Source: Streptomyces decoyicus
GTDB taxonomy: Bacteria > Actinomycetota > Actinomycetes > Streptomycetales > Streptomycetaceae
Assembly (NCBI RefSeq): GCF_019880305.1
Contig: NZ_CP082301.1
Span: forward strand, 7,378,001 to 7,442,000
Length of the DNA: 64,000 nt
Direction: 5' to 3'
Made by a program: the position numbers and the translations under genes. Below are positions 42,485 to 51,069 of the stretch, one piece after another. How positions within the stretch are numbered: the stretch's first letter is position 1; the number at the start of each line of letters is the position of its first letter. The notes below the pieces were generated by a model, which saw nothing but the letters and a program-made list of their open reading frames with translations, was not told where the DNA came from and did no database searches.

Positions 42485-43102
42485 TTGCAGATCACGACGC
42501 TACGCCCGCCCGGCAAGCAGACCGCTGCTCCCCGGCAGATGAACCGTCTGGGCCGCACCGCCGTCGCGTCCGGCGTGGTGGTCATGGTGGCCATGGGAGG
42601 TCTGGGTGCGGCCGAGGCCGCCCCGGCGAACGTGCAGGCCCAGAAGACCACCGTGTTCACCCCCAAGCACCAGGGTTACGTGACACCCAAGGCGAAGCGG
42701 AAGGCCGGCATCCTGCACGCCCAGGTCAAGCTGAAGGGCAAGTACCCCAAGTACTACCCGATGCCCTGGTCGTGGAAGATCACGAACAAGAAGCTGATAT
42801 CCATCGCCCGCGGCCCGATGAAGTGCGTGGCCAAGGGGCTGAAGGGGAAGTACCACGACTCCCACGCATCGATCCCGGTGGGCTACGTATGGCACTCCAA
42901 GGTGGGAAGCAAGGCGCACCCGCACAAGGCGAAGAAGGTCTACGGACTGTCGGGGACCTGCGTGTTCCCTGTGCAGGTCGGCCACAAGACCGGCAAGGCC
43001 ACGGTGGGCTACTACTTCAAGTACGCCATCAACCCGGGCAAGAAGGCGCGGGCCTCGATCGGTGACCCGACGGTCACCAGCAAGGTCGTCCTCAACAAGT
43101 GA
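42485..43102 (+). CDS. Secreted basic protein (unknown)
   Basis: 205 residues from ATG 42485; ATG 42539 is possible. An n-region of about 20 residues is followed by RTAVASGVVVMVAMGGLGAA and cleavage near AEA-APA. The mature part is Lys/His/Tyr-rich (AQVKLKGKYPKYYPMPWSWK; KYHDSHASIPVGYVWHSKVG) with two cysteines (MKCVAKGL; SGTCVFPVQ). It is immediately followed by the ricin-like gene on the same strand (48 bases). It resembles its 40.2-41.5 kb neighbours in composition but not in alignable sequence. Confidence 0.7.
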   Translation: MQITTLRPPGKQTAAPRQMNRLGRTAVASGVVVMVAMGGLGAAEAAPANVQAQKTTVFTPKHQGYVTPKAKRKAGILHAQVKLKGKYPKYYPMPWSWKITNKKLISIARGPMKCVAKGLKGKYHDSHASIPVGYVWHSKVGSKAHPHKAKKVYGLSGTCVFPVQVGHKTGKATVGYYFKYAINPGKKARASIGDPTVTSKVVLNK

Positions 43103-43149
43103 CCTGGGCGGTCCGTTGTGGGAGCTCTCCCGCACGAAGGGGGAAGAGA

Positions 43150-43656
43150 ATGCGCACGTTGATGAAGTCCGCGGTGCTGGCGGGGGTTTCGGTGGCGATG
43201 GTGGGGTCGGCGGTTTCTCCGGCGTCGGCCGCGGGCAGCCACGGCAACATCCAGCTCGCCAGGACCCACGGGCAGAGCGCGAAGTGCTGGTCGATGGGCG
43301 GCTCGCAGAGTGAAGCGGCAACGATGACGCTGCGCGGGTGCGAGAACGGGCTTCCCACGCAGGTGTTCACGTTCAAGAAGGCCGCCAAGGGCTGGTACAC
43401 GGTATGGAACAAGCGCTCGGGGATGTGCCTCTTTGCGGCCGGTCATGCGACGGGCGCGAAGGTCAAGCAGGGCACGCGCAGCGAGTGCCGGCACAAGTAC
43501 TCCTCGATGCAGTGGAAGTGGTCGGGGGGCCGGTTCTACAACCGGGCGTCGGGCAAGGTGATCACCACGACGAAGAGCGCGGGGTCACGGTCGCCACTGT
43601 CGATGGCGCCGGCGAGTAACGGCGCTGCGGGCCGGCAGAAGTTCGCCCGCCGCTGA
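43150..43656 (+). CDS. Secreted ricin-type (beta-trefoil) lectin-like protein
   Basis: 168 residues from ATG 43150 (GGGGGAAGAG upstream). Sec signal peptide (MKSAVLAGVSVAMVGSAVSP, cleavage near ASA-AGS). The mature sequence has the ricin-B pattern of cysteine pairs and Q-x-W-like repeats: SAKCWSMGGSQSEAATMTLR, CENGLPTQVFTFKK, WNKRSGMCLFAAG, SSMQWKWSGGRFYNRASGKV. Likely binds carbohydrate outside the cell. It is followed at once by a strong terminator. Confidence 0.68.
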   Translation: MRTLMKSAVLAGVSVAMVGSAVSPASAAGSHGNIQLARTHGQSAKCWSMGGSQSEAATMTLRGCENGLPTQVFTFKKAAKGWYTVWNKRSGMCLFAAGHATGAKVKQGTRSECRHKYSSMQWKWSGGRFYNRASGKVITTTKSAGSRSPLSMAPASNGAAGRQKFARR

Positions 43657-43669
43657 GCGCATATGAAAG

Positions 43670-43699
43670 GGGCCCGTCACGTGGAAGCGTGGCGGGCCC
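43670..43699. terminator. Hairpin terminator after the lectin gene
   Basis: GGGCCCGTCACG pairs with CGTGGCGGGCCC (one G-T wobble) around a TGGAAG loop, 14 bases past the stop at 43656. Confidence 0.7.
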
Positions 43700-43836
43700 T
43701 ATGCCGTTTCCGGCTCGGATGCCGGCGGGCTGCTCCCGTCGGTGAGGGGGACGCGCCAGGGGGGAAGGGTGGGGGTGCGGCGGCGGGCGGCGGTCAGGGT
43801 GGCGGTGGCAGGTGGGCGCCCCAGTCCCCGTCGCGG

Positions 43837-44070
43837 TCAGGTCAGCAGCCGCAGCAGATGGGCGCACGCCGCCTCTTCGCTGGGATGGTGTGAGAGGGGC
43901 TGGTAGGTGCCACGTTCGTAGGACCCGGTCTCCCACGCCCCGTTCCATGCTCTGCGCAGGTACAGGAAATCGGGGGGCGTGGGGCCGGGCTCGTGGACGC
44001 CTTCGATGCGGTAGTAGCCGTCGGCCACCCCCGCCGCGATCAGTGCGGCGCGCAGTTCGTGGCGCTCCAC
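43837..44070 (-). CDS. Probable cognate immunity protein for the TNT toxin
   Basis: 77 residues, cytosolic (no signal): MERHELRAALIAAGVADGYY, RIEGVHEPGPTPPDFLYLRR and AWNGAWETGSYERGTYQPLS. It begins eight bases after the TNT-domain gene on the same strand. A small unsecreted partner directly behind a secreted TNT toxin is the usual place for its inhibitor. The family itself was not recognised beyond context. Confidence 0.6.
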   Translation of the reverse strand: MERHELRAALIAAGVADGYYRIEGVHEPGPTPPDFLYLRRAWNGAWETGSYERGTYQPLSHHPSEEAACAHLLRLLT

Positions 44071-44077
44071 GGCCGTG

Positions 44078-44767
44078 TCAGGGCTGGACGGAGGCGAGAT
44101 AGCCGTGCTCCAGCAGCCACTTCACATTGAGCCGCTGCCCTTCGCCCGGGGTGAGGAACGTCGGGTCGAGCTTGATCTGTTCGCCGCCGCCCGGTTGCTC
44201 GAACCAGGGGGCAATGCTGCCCTCCCACACCCAGAACGGCTTGGTGACCTTGTAGACGTGGTAGTCGCACGGCGCCGCCGCATCACGCGTGTTGAGGTTC
44301 TGTGGGGGCAGCGCCCGCTCGGCGTACCGGTCACCGGCCGGTGCCAGATAGGAGCCGTATTCGGAGCCGAAGCGGTCGAGTCGCCGGCCCGCGCGGATCT
44401 TCGTGGGTTCCTTGTCGATCTCGCCGTTGACCTCGGCGAACCCGTCGTTGGGCGGGTACTTCCAGCTGCCGCTGTCCGTGGGCCCCTGCCAGTACTTCTT
44501 CAGGAAGGCCGAAGGCGTCAGCGCCCCGGTCCGCTTCCACCCGTTCAGGAGCGGGCCCACGGGTGCCTGCCACTTCTTCGGCAGCCGCTGGGGGCCCAAC
44601 CGGGCCTCGCCGTGGTACTCCCCGGTGCAGGGTGCGGGCCCGGGGGCGGCGGTCGGGCGGGTCCGGTCCTGAGGCTGTGGGGCGGCAGCTGCCGTGGGGG
44701 CTGTTGCCGTGGCCACGGCGATGCCGAGGGCGGCAAGTACCGTGCGGATCATACGGGTTCGCTTCAC
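44078..44767 (-). CDS. Secreted TNT-domain (NAD glycohydrolase-type) toxin
   Basis: 229 residues from GTG 44767. A signal peptide (MIRTVLAALGIAVATATAPT, Ala-rich cleavage) and Pro-rich linker are followed by a TNT domain (DUF4237): WKYPPNDGFAEVNGEID, GRRLDRFGSEYGSYLAPAG, RYAERALPPQNLNTRD and WEGSIAPWFEQPGGGEQIKL. The family includes the C-terminal NAD-cleaving toxin of M. tuberculosis CpnT, whose activity needs residues in the Y-x-P-N-D-G-F / L-D-R-F-G and Q-P-G-G-G-x-Q blocks. All are present. Target (bacterial or host) is unknown. Confidence 0.8.
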   Translation of the reverse strand: MKRTRMIRTVLAALGIAVATATAPTAAAAPQPQDRTRPTAAPGPAPCTGEYHGEARLGPQRLPKKWQAPVGPLLNGWKRTGALTPSAFLKKYWQGPTDSGSWKYPPNDGFAEVNGEIDKEPTKIRAGRRLDRFGSEYGSYLAPAGDRYAERALPPQNLNTRDAAAPCDYHVYKVTKPFWVWEGSIAPWFEQPGGGEQIKLDPTFLTPGEGQRLNVKWLLEHGYLASVQP

Positions 44768-45067
44768 TCAGGGGTCTCCTCGCGCTTCACGCTGTGCATG
44801 ATCGGTGATTGCCTGTTCAGGCGGTTGCCTACGCAAGGTAATCGAGCGGCTACGGTGCGCGCTGCTGAATGCCGGAACGGGTGAAATGTGCGGACGTGAT
44901 CAGGCCGGCGGTGTATGGCGGGCGGTATCGGCGCCCCTGATCACCGGCGGCACCCATGGGGAAGAGCGGGGGCGTGGGCGGGGGTTCCGGCAGTCGGGGT
45001 GAGTGCTGCGTGCGTGTGGCACGGGCCCGCCCGGTGCGGCGGGCCCTGGCTTGGCGGTGGCGGCAGG
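44768..45067. other. Intergenic stretch, no gene seen
   Basis: About 300 bases between the TNT-toxin start and the end of the phospholipase C gene (both minus strand). It holds the toxin promoter; no further feature could be supported. Confidence 0.4.
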
Positions 45068-47125
45068 TCAGGCGGTGCGGAGTGCGGGGTCGCTGGTGCC
45101 GGGCTCGCCCGTCTCGACATGTCCGGCCAGCCTGCGCAGGTAGGTGCTGTCGTTGCCGGACCGGATGCGCAGGTCGTACCAACGCTTGCTGTGCCGCAGA
45201 TCGACCCAGCGCGTCTGTCGACCGCCGGCCTCGATGGTGAGGTTGCTGCTCCTGCCCCCGTAGGCGTTGGTGACGGTGAGGTGGCAGGCGGTTTTGCCGG
45301 GATTGGTGAGGGTGAGTTTGATGCGGCCACTGTTCTTGTCGTGGTGGCCGGTGACTTCCGGGGCCGCGGTCGAGGTGGAGCCTGCGTAGGTGCGCAGGTA
45401 GCCGTTCGGGCCGTGCACGGTCAGGTCGTACCGGCCGTCGGAGGGGCCGGTGCTCCAGGTGTCGGAGATCTTTTTTCCGGCCTCGGCGGTGTACGTCCAG
45501 GGTCCGTCCTGGCGGTTTCCGGAGGTGACGAGGAAGCAGGCTCCGGTGTCGTCGCCCGGGGTGAAGGCGAGTGTGATGTTCCCGCTGGAGGGTTGGACGG
45601 CCGCCGTGACGAGGGGGGTGTAGGGGAGGGGCCGGGTGGGCTTGGTGCCCTTTTCCTGTTTGGGCAGGGCGGGGTTGGCCGGTGGTGTGTGGGTGTAGCT
45701 GCTGTGCCGTTCCTTGTCGGGGGGCTCATAGGCGTCGGTGCTGGGCAGCGTCGCATGCTCGGTGTGTTTGAGGCTGAAGTCGAAGGCGGAGGTGAGATCG
45801 CCGCAGATGGCGCGTCGCCAGGGCGAGATGTGCGGTTCGTGGACGCCGAAGCGGCGTTCCATGAACCGGATGATGGACGTGTGGTCGAAGACCTCGGAGC
45901 AGACGTAGCCGCCGGTGGACCACGGGGAGACCACGACCGTGGGGACGCGCATGCCCAGGCCGTAGGGGCCGGCGCTGTAGCTGCTGTCGCCGGGGAAGAG
46001 GTCGGGCTCGGCGTCGACGGTGGACGCTCCCCAGGAGGAGTCGGCCGGCGGGTAGGGCGGGGGTACGTGGTCGAAGTAGCCGTCGTTCTCGTCATAGGTG
46101 ACGAACAGGGCGGTCCTGCTCCATACCTCGGGGTTGGCCGTCAGCGCATCAAGGACCTGGGAGATGTACCAAGCACCGTAATTGGCGGGCCAGTTGGGGT
46201 GTTCGCAGAACGCTTCCGGAGCGGCGATCCAGGATATCTTCGGCAGCTTCCCGTCCTTGACGTCCGCTCGAAGGTCATCAAGAAGACGGCCGCCCTTTTT
46301 GAGATTCGTTCCGTTGCACGCCCTTTCGTAGAGGGGATCACCGGGCTCGGCGTTGCGGAACGTGTTGAAGAACATCAGCGAGTTGTCCGCGTAGTTGCCA
46401 CGGTAAGCGTCCTCCAGCGCGCCCCAGAGCCCGTCCTTGGTCAGCCCGTCGCCGGTGTCCTGGTAGATCTTCCATGACACACCCGCCTTCTCCAGCCGCT
46501 CCGGATAGGTGGTCCAGTCGTATCCGGCCTCTTCGTTCCCGAGGACCGGGCCGCCGCCCTTTCCGTCATTGCCAGCGTGTCCGGTGTAGAGGTAATAGCG
46601 GTTGGGGTCGGTCGCGCCCATGAAAGAGCAGTGGTACGAGTCGCAGACGGTGAACGCGTCGGCCAGGGCGTAATGGAACGGTATGTCGTCCCTGGTCAGG
46701 TGAGCCATCGCCCCGGAGGTCTTGGCGGATATCCAGTCGTCGTACTTGCCCTTGTTCCACGCCTGGTGACCGGTCTCCCAGTCGTGGTCCAGCCCGGCGA
46801 TGAATTGCATACCGAGGTCGTCGGCGTCCGGGTGGTAGGGCAGGACTTCCTGCCCGCCGCCGGACTGATGCCATACCGACTTGCCGCTCTCCAGCGTCAA
46901 CGGCCGCGGGTCACCGAACCCCCGGACGCCCTTGAGCGTGCCGAAGTAGTGGTCAAAGGAACGGTTCTCCTGCATCAGCACAACAATGTGCTCGACATCG
47001 TCGATCGTTCCCGACCGGCCCGCGGCGGGGATGCCGGCGGCCCGCATGATGCTGCCGGACAACGCCGCGACGCCGGCGGTGCCGCCTGCTACCTGGAGGA
47101 AGCGTCGGCGGTTGAATTCAGGCAT
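45068..47125 (-). CDS. plcN: Phosphocholine-specific phospholipase C (non-hemolytic type), Tat-exported
   Basis: 685 residues from ATG 47125. It has a twin-arginine signal (FNRRRFLQVAGGTAGVAALS). The catalytic domain reads VEHIVVLMQENRSFDHYFGT, LADAFTVCDSYHCSFMGATD, WSRTALFVTYDENDGYFDHV and VFDHTSIIRFMERRFGVHEP, all hallmarks of the PLC/acid-phosphatase superfamily. Two C-terminal beta-sandwich repeats of about 90 residues follow (NITLAFTPGDDTGACFLVTS; GRIKLTLTNPGKTACHLTVT). It hydrolyses phosphatidylcholine or sphingomyelin outside the cell. Expression is often phosphate-controlled; no Pho box was confirmed here. Confidence 0.9.
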   Translation of the reverse strand: MPEFNRRRFLQVAGGTAGVAALSGSIMRAAGIPAAGRSGTIDDVEHIVVLMQENRSFDHYFGTLKGVRGFGDPRPLTLESGKSVWHQSGGGQEVLPYHPDADDLGMQFIAGLDHDWETGHQAWNKGKYDDWISAKTSGAMAHLTRDDIPFHYALADAFTVCDSYHCSFMGATDPNRYYLYTGHAGNDGKGGGPVLGNEEAGYDWTTYPERLEKAGVSWKIYQDTGDGLTKDGLWGALEDAYRGNYADNSLMFFNTFRNAEPGDPLYERACNGTNLKKGGRLLDDLRADVKDGKLPKISWIAAPEAFCEHPNWPANYGAWYISQVLDALTANPEVWSRTALFVTYDENDGYFDHVPPPYPPADSSWGASTVDAEPDLFPGDSSYSAGPYGLGMRVPTVVVSPWSTGGYVCSEVFDHTSIIRFMERRFGVHEPHISPWRRAICGDLTSAFDFSLKHTEHATLPSTDAYEPPDKERHSSYTHTPPANPALPKQEKGTKPTRPLPYTPLVTAAVQPSSGNITLAFTPGDDTGACFLVTSGNRQDGPWTYTAEAGKKISDTWSTGPSDGRYDLTVHGPNGYLRTYAGSTSTAAPEVTGHHDKNSGRIKLTLTNPGKTACHLTVTNAYGGRSSNLTIEAGGRQTRWVDLRHSKRWYDLRIRSGNDSTYLRRLAGHVETGEPGTSDPALRTA

Positions 47126-47333
47126 GGAGCTGTACCTCTGAAACATGGGGGGATAGAGGGTCGGTCACCGTAGACCGGCCCTGCCGAGAGGCGTCAAATG
47201 GTGAGGAGGACCAGTGAAGGAGTGGATGCGATTTGCCTGCGGGAGCAACCCGGCGGGCCCTGGTCCCCTCGTCAGCAAACGGGCAGGCGAACGGGCGGAA
47301 CTCCTGGTGGTGCGAGCGCGATCACCGCATGCA

Positions 47334-47365
47334 ACGGGCGCCGGAGCTGATGCCCCGGCGCCCGT
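47334..47365. terminator. Hairpin terminator
   Basis: ACGGGCGCCGG, ten-base loop, CCGGCGCCCGT, just past the stop (47381) of the small membrane-protein gene on the minus strand. Confidence 0.65.
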
Positions 47366-47380
47366 CGGCGTGTGTGCAAC

Positions 47381-47584
47381 TCAGTCCGAGTTCAGCTGGC
47401 GGCGGTGGCGGACCCATGTCACAACCGTCAGGCTCGCGGTAATCAACATCACGACACTGGCGGTGGCCACGGACTCGACGTACTGCTCGTAACCGTCTGC
47501 GCGCAACTGGACCGCGAAGACGCCCAGGGCTATTCCTAGCGCCGCAAGCGCGGTGGACAGGGTTGCGAAGGGAGGCTGTGTCAT
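47381..47584 (-). CDS. Small two-span membrane protein
   Basis: 67 residues from ATG 47584 with AAGGAGAT upstream. Two hydrophobic helices (FATLSTALAALGIALGVFAV and YVESVATASVVMLITASLTV) end in a short basic tail. No family recognised. It has its own terminator and stands alone. Confidence 0.65.
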   Translation of the reverse strand: MTQPPFATLSTALAALGIALGVFAVQLRADGYEQYVESVATASVVMLITASLTVVTWVRHRRQLNSD

Positions 47585-47797
47585 TCCATCTCCTTGAACT
47601 GTGAGCCGGCACGGTGATCTTCGAGTCTAAAGGCGAACTCATGACGTTGTGCTCAGACTTGGCCGCGGGGGAGGTGGGGCGTCGTGACAGCAGACGACGG
47701 CCGCCCGGAGCTTGCCGGCGTTGAGCACGCTCAACGGGATGCCGGCAACCGCAGTCACCGGGTCCGGCCGAGGGGGAAGGGACTGCCATGGCCGCGG

Positions 47798-48415
47798 TCA
47801 CCGCACGGCCTTGTAGATGACGAGGCTCCGCGCGTCGCGACGGGCCACGTCGGTGAAGAGCTTGCGCAGGGCGCTCTCGATGCGGTCGAGCTTGTCGTCG
47901 GGGAGACGCAGCCGCCGCGTGATGGGCCCCGGGGCCACACCGCCGTGCCATGCGATCACCGCCGTGCCTCCGGGGCGTACGACGCGGTGCAGCTCGCGTA
48001 GCCCGGCTTCCAGGTCGGGCCAGAGGCCCACGTTGTTGACCGACACGACACGGTCCATGCTCTGATCGGCGAGGCCGGTGTGGTCCGCCGTTCCGATGTC
48101 CAGCGCGACCCGGCCGGTGCGGACCGCACCGCGGTTGGCCCTGGCGGCGGCATGGCGCATCTCGGGCGAGGGGTCCACTCCCCGGATGACGGTGGCCCCG
48201 GTCCGGGCGACCAGCAGCCGCACCAGCTCACCGGGGCCGTACCCCACCTCCAGGATCCGGTCTCCCGGCTGGACGTCCAGGGTGTCGAGCACATCGTCCT
48301 GTTTGTTGGTCCACCGCATGAACCGTCCGGCGAGGCGCCCGCGCGTGCCGCTCGGGCGCGCGAACGGCGAGGTGATGGGCCGGTGCCCGGTCCACGAACG
48401 CAGATATGTGTCCAT
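47798..48415 (-). CDS. Class I SAM-dependent methyltransferase
   Basis: 205 residues from ATG 48415; upstream in-frame ATG 48445 is possible. The SAM-binding motif I is ILEVGYGPGELVRLLV, followed by VIRGVDPSPEMRHAAARA, motif II VALDIGTADHTGLADQS and ELHRVVRPGGTAVIAWHGG. The N-terminal helix (PSGTRGRLAGRFMRWTNKQD) resembles the ubiE-like group. The substrate cannot be read. It is downstream of the TetR gene on the same strand (105-base gap) and may be part of the same transcript. Confidence 0.82.
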   Translation of the reverse strand: MDTYLRSWTGHRPITSPFARPSGTRGRLAGRFMRWTNKQDDVLDTLDVQPGDRILEVGYGPGELVRLLVARTGATVIRGVDPSPEMRHAAARANRGAVRTGRVALDIGTADHTGLADQSMDRVVSVNNVGLWPDLEAGLRELHRVVRPGGTAVIAWHGGVAPGPITRRLRLPDDKLDRIESALRKLFTDVARRDARSLVIYKAVR

Positions 48416-48520
48416 ACCGGCAGGATGCTGCTTGATCCGGCGCACACCGTGAACGGGCCCACCGACGACTCCGGGGCGTCCCCCGCATGATCGAATCCTC
48501 GGCCCGGAGCGTCGCGGCGC

Positions 48521-49099
48521 TCACGCCCCGGGGGCGCCGGCGCGCAGCCCGTCCATGACGAGGTCCAGGAGGCGTCCGGCGCGCGACTGCCAGTCACCGT
48601 GGGGATCGATCTGCCAGAGGCCGGCGATGGCGAGCAAGAAGTCGTCGGGGGCCACCCCTGCGCGGATGGTGCCGGCTTCCTCGTTCGCCGTCAGCAGGAG
48701 GGTGACGGCCGAGGTGACGGGGCCGTGCCCCAGGCCGGCCAGGGCGTTCTGCTTGCTGGTCGCCCTGCGCATCGCGTCGGCCAGGCCGGCCTTGGCCATG
48801 GCGTACTGGGCGAGGCGGTCCATCCACTCCCGCAGGGCCTGGTCGGGAGCGCGGGTCTCCAGCAGCTGGGCGGCGGTGTCGGCGACCTGCTGGACCTCGT
48901 AGCGGTAGACCTCCAGGACCAGTGACTCGCGGTTGGGGAAGTGGCGGTAGAAGGTCCCCTGCCCGACGCATGCCTTCCTTGCGATCGCGCTCAGCGGGGC
49001 GTCGGCCGACTGTGTCAGCTCCGCCAGCGCCACTTCCAGGATGCGCTCGCGATTCCGTTGCGCGTCCGAGCGCAGCGGCGCGTCCTTCTTCTCCTGCAC
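48521..49099 (-). CDS. TetR-family transcriptional regulator
   Basis: 192 residues from GTG 49099 (GGAGGACGA upstream). N-terminal HTH: RSDAQRNRERILEVALAELT, APLSAIARKACVGQGTFYRH and FPNRESLVLEVYR, a textbook TetR domain. The C-terminal ligand domain resembles the SbtR-like type (NALAGLGHGPVTSAVTLLLT, DDFLLAIAGLWQIDPHGDWQ). Divergent from the PaoABC-type operon, with two palindromes between. It probably represses that operon and itself, the usual arrangement. Confidence 0.88.
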   Translation of the reverse strand: MQEKKDAPLRSDAQRNRERILEVALAELTQSADAPLSAIARKACVGQGTFYRHFPNRESLVLEVYRYEVQQVADTAAQLLETRAPDQALREWMDRLAQYAMAKAGLADAMRRATSKQNALAGLGHGPVTSAVTLLLTANEEAGTIRAGVAPDDFLLAIAGLWQIDPHGDWQSRAGRLLDLVMDGLRAGAPGA

Positions 49100-49138
49100 T
49101 CGTCCTCCTTCCGGGAATTGCGATGACGGCCTTGCTAA

Positions 49139-49184
49139 CCGGACAGCTGTCCGGTAGGTTCACACGTAATGGACAGTTGTCCGC
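49139..49184. promoter_or_regulatory. Paired TetR-type operators
   Basis: A perfect 16-bp palindrome CCGGACAGCTGTCCGG (49139-49154) and a second, TGGACAGTTGTCCG (about 49170-49183), share GGACAG-x-TGTCC; their centres are 30 bp apart. Such GGACA/TGTCC sites are typical for TetR regulators of this type. They lie 40 bases upstream of the TetR start and 280 bases upstream of the molybdenum hydroxylase operon. Confidence 0.75.
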
Positions 49185-49465
49185 TTAGGCCCACCATAGC
49201 GGCAGATGCGGCCGGTGGGGATGACCGGTGACCCCCATGACCTGCTCCTCGCCCAGTACGCACGCCGTTGACGCCTGAGCCGACGCCGCTACGCACCCCG
49301 CCGTCTCCTCCCGAAACCGTCTTCCGCACTGTCTCCGGGATCGTCTCGTCCGACGCTCCCGCCCCCCGCCTGACAGGACAGCTCGACCTCCGGGTCGACC
49401 ACGTCGGCATCAGGGCCCGCGCCCCGACGCCCGCCGCGCCTCACATACGCGAAAGAAGGCTGATC

Positions 49466-50080
49466 ATGGCCCTATCGACGTCCAGCGCCATCACCCTGAA
49501 CATCAATGGAGAGAAGCACACGCTGCCCGTCGACCACCGCACCACGCTCCTCGACGCACTGCGTGACCGGCTCGATCTGACAGGTACCAAAAAGGGCTGT
49601 GACCACGGTCAGTGCGGCGCTTGCACGGTGCTGCTCGACGGCCGCCGGGCCGTCTCATGCCTTCAGCTGGCGGTGGCCGCCGAGGGGCGCGTGATCACCA
49701 CCATCGAGGGCGTGGCGCAGGGGGAAGAGCTGCATCCGGTGCAGCAGGCGTTTCTCGACCTCGACGGCTATCAATGCGGCTACTGCACGCCGGGGCAGAT
49801 CTGCTCGGCCATCGCGGTGATCGAGGAGCACGCGGCGGGCTGGCCGAGTGCCGCAACCGCCGACATACGGCCCGAAGCGGGAGTGCCGCGGCTCACCGCC
49901 GACGAGATCCGGGAGCGGATGAGCGGCAACCTGTGCCGCTGCGGCGCCTATGTGTCGATCGTGCAGGCGGTCGCGCGGGCGGCGGAGGCCGAGGCGGCAC
50001 AGTCTCCTCCCACACCTTCGGGCCGGCTCGGCGGCCCCGATGGCACTGCCGGCACGGAAGACGCGGAGATGACGGTATGA
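49466..50080 (+). CDS. paoA: PaoA/YagT-like [2Fe-2S] subunit of molybdenum hydroxylase
   Basis: 204 residues from ATG 49466. The first iron-sulfur site is KKGCDHGQCGACTVLLDGRR with AVSCL (Cys45, 50, 53, 65). The second is GYQCGYCTPGQICSAIAV with SGNLCRCGAY. This is the electron-transfer subunit of three-subunit xanthine-oxidase-family enzymes. Unlike E. coli PaoA it has no Tat signal, so the enzyme is probably cytoplasmic. An in-frame upstream extension to 49268 looks noncoding. The stop overlaps the next start (ATGA). Confidence 0.9.
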   Translation: MALSTSSAITLNINGEKHTLPVDHRTTLLDALRDRLDLTGTKKGCDHGQCGACTVLLDGRRAVSCLQLAVAAEGRVITTIEGVAQGEELHPVQQAFLDLDGYQCGYCTPGQICSAIAVIEEHAAGWPSAATADIRPEAGVPRLTADEIRERMSGNLCRCGAYVSIVQAVARAAEAEAAQSPPTPSGRLGGPDGTAGTEDAEMTV

Positions 50081-51069
50081 GGGAATTCGGCTATCAGCGT
50101 GTGTTCGACGTCCCCGGCGCGGTCGCCCTGCTCGGCGCCGATCCCGATGCGCGCTGTCTCGGTGGCGGCACCAACCTCGTCGACCTGATGAAGGCCGGGG
50201 TGGAACGACCCGCGCAGCTCATCGACGTACGTGAACTTCCCCTCGGCCGGATCGAGGCCGTGGACGACGGCGGTCTGCGCATCGGCGCGACCGTCACCAA
50301 CAGCGAGCTCGCCGCCCATCCCGAAGTCCGGCGCCATTACCCGGCGTTGGCGCAGGCGGTGCTGTCCGGCGCCTCGGGGCAGCTGCGCAATATGGCCACG
50401 GTCGGCGGGAATCTCCTCCAGCGCACCCGCTGTGGCTATTTCACCGACTCCACCAAGCCGTGCAACAAGCGTGTCCCCGGCAGCGGTTGTCCCGCCATCG
50501 AGGGCGAACACCACAACCATGCGATCCTCGGCGCCTCCGCGCACTGTGTGGCCGTCCACCCGTCCGACATGGGGGTGGCGCTCGCCGCCTTCGACGCCGT
50601 CGTCCGGTACGAAACCACCGACGGTCCGGGGGAGTTGCCGCTTGCGGAGTTCTATCTGCCCGTGGGCGACACCCCGCACCTGGAGACCGCGCTGCCGCCC
50701 GGCGCGCTGATCACCGGCCTCACCCTGCCGCCCGCTCCGGTCGCCGCGCACTCCCGCTACCGGAAGGTGCGCGAGCGAGCGTCGTACGCCTTCGCGATCG
50801 GCTCGATCGCCGCGGCCCTCGATGTCCGGGACGGCGTCGTACGCGACGTGCGCCTCGCCTTCGGCGCGGTCGCGTCCCGGCCGTGGCGGGCCCGGGAGGC
50901 CGAGCGGGTGCTGACCGGGGGGCCGGCGGACGCCGCCGCGTTCGCCGCCGCCGCGGACGCCGAGCTGGCAGCCGCCGAGACGCTGCCCCACAACGGATAC
51001 AAGGTGACGCTGATGCGCAACCTCGTCGTGGCCATGCTGACCGAACTCACCGAGGAGGCCGCCCGATGA
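50077..51069 (+). CDS. paoB: PaoB/YagS-like FAD-binding subunit
   Basis: 330 residues. FAD motifs: ARCLGGGTNLVDLMKAGVER and GASGQLRNMATVGGNLLQRT. Next comes RCGYFTDSTKPCNKRVPGSG followed by Cys-Pro-Ala: this cysteine insertion binds an extra [4Fe-4S] cluster and is diagnostic of the PaoB/YagS type rather than ordinary XdhB. The C-terminal CO-dehydrogenase flavoprotein domain (SYAFAIGSIAAALDVRDG) is intact. Start and end both overlap their neighbours by 4 bases. Confidence 0.9.
   Translation: MREFGYQRVFDVPGAVALLGADPDARCLGGGTNLVDLMKAGVERPAQLIDVRELPLGRIEAVDDGGLRIGATVTNSELAAHPEVRRHYPALAQAVLSGASGQLRNMATVGGNLLQRTRCGYFTDSTKPCNKRVPGSGCPAIEGEHHNHAILGASAHCVAVHPSDMGVALAAFDAVVRYETTDGPGELPLAEFYLPVGDTPHLETALPPGALITGLTLPPAPVAAHSRYRKVRERASYAFAIGSIAAALDVRDGVVRDVRLAFGAVASRPWRAREAERVLTGGPADAAAFAAAADAELAAAETLPHNGYKVTLMRNLVVAMLTELTEEAAR

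Noticed and set aside
44915..46477. 520-codon plus-strand ORF over phospholipase C
   Set aside because: Antisense shadow; Gly/Val-rich and without motifs.
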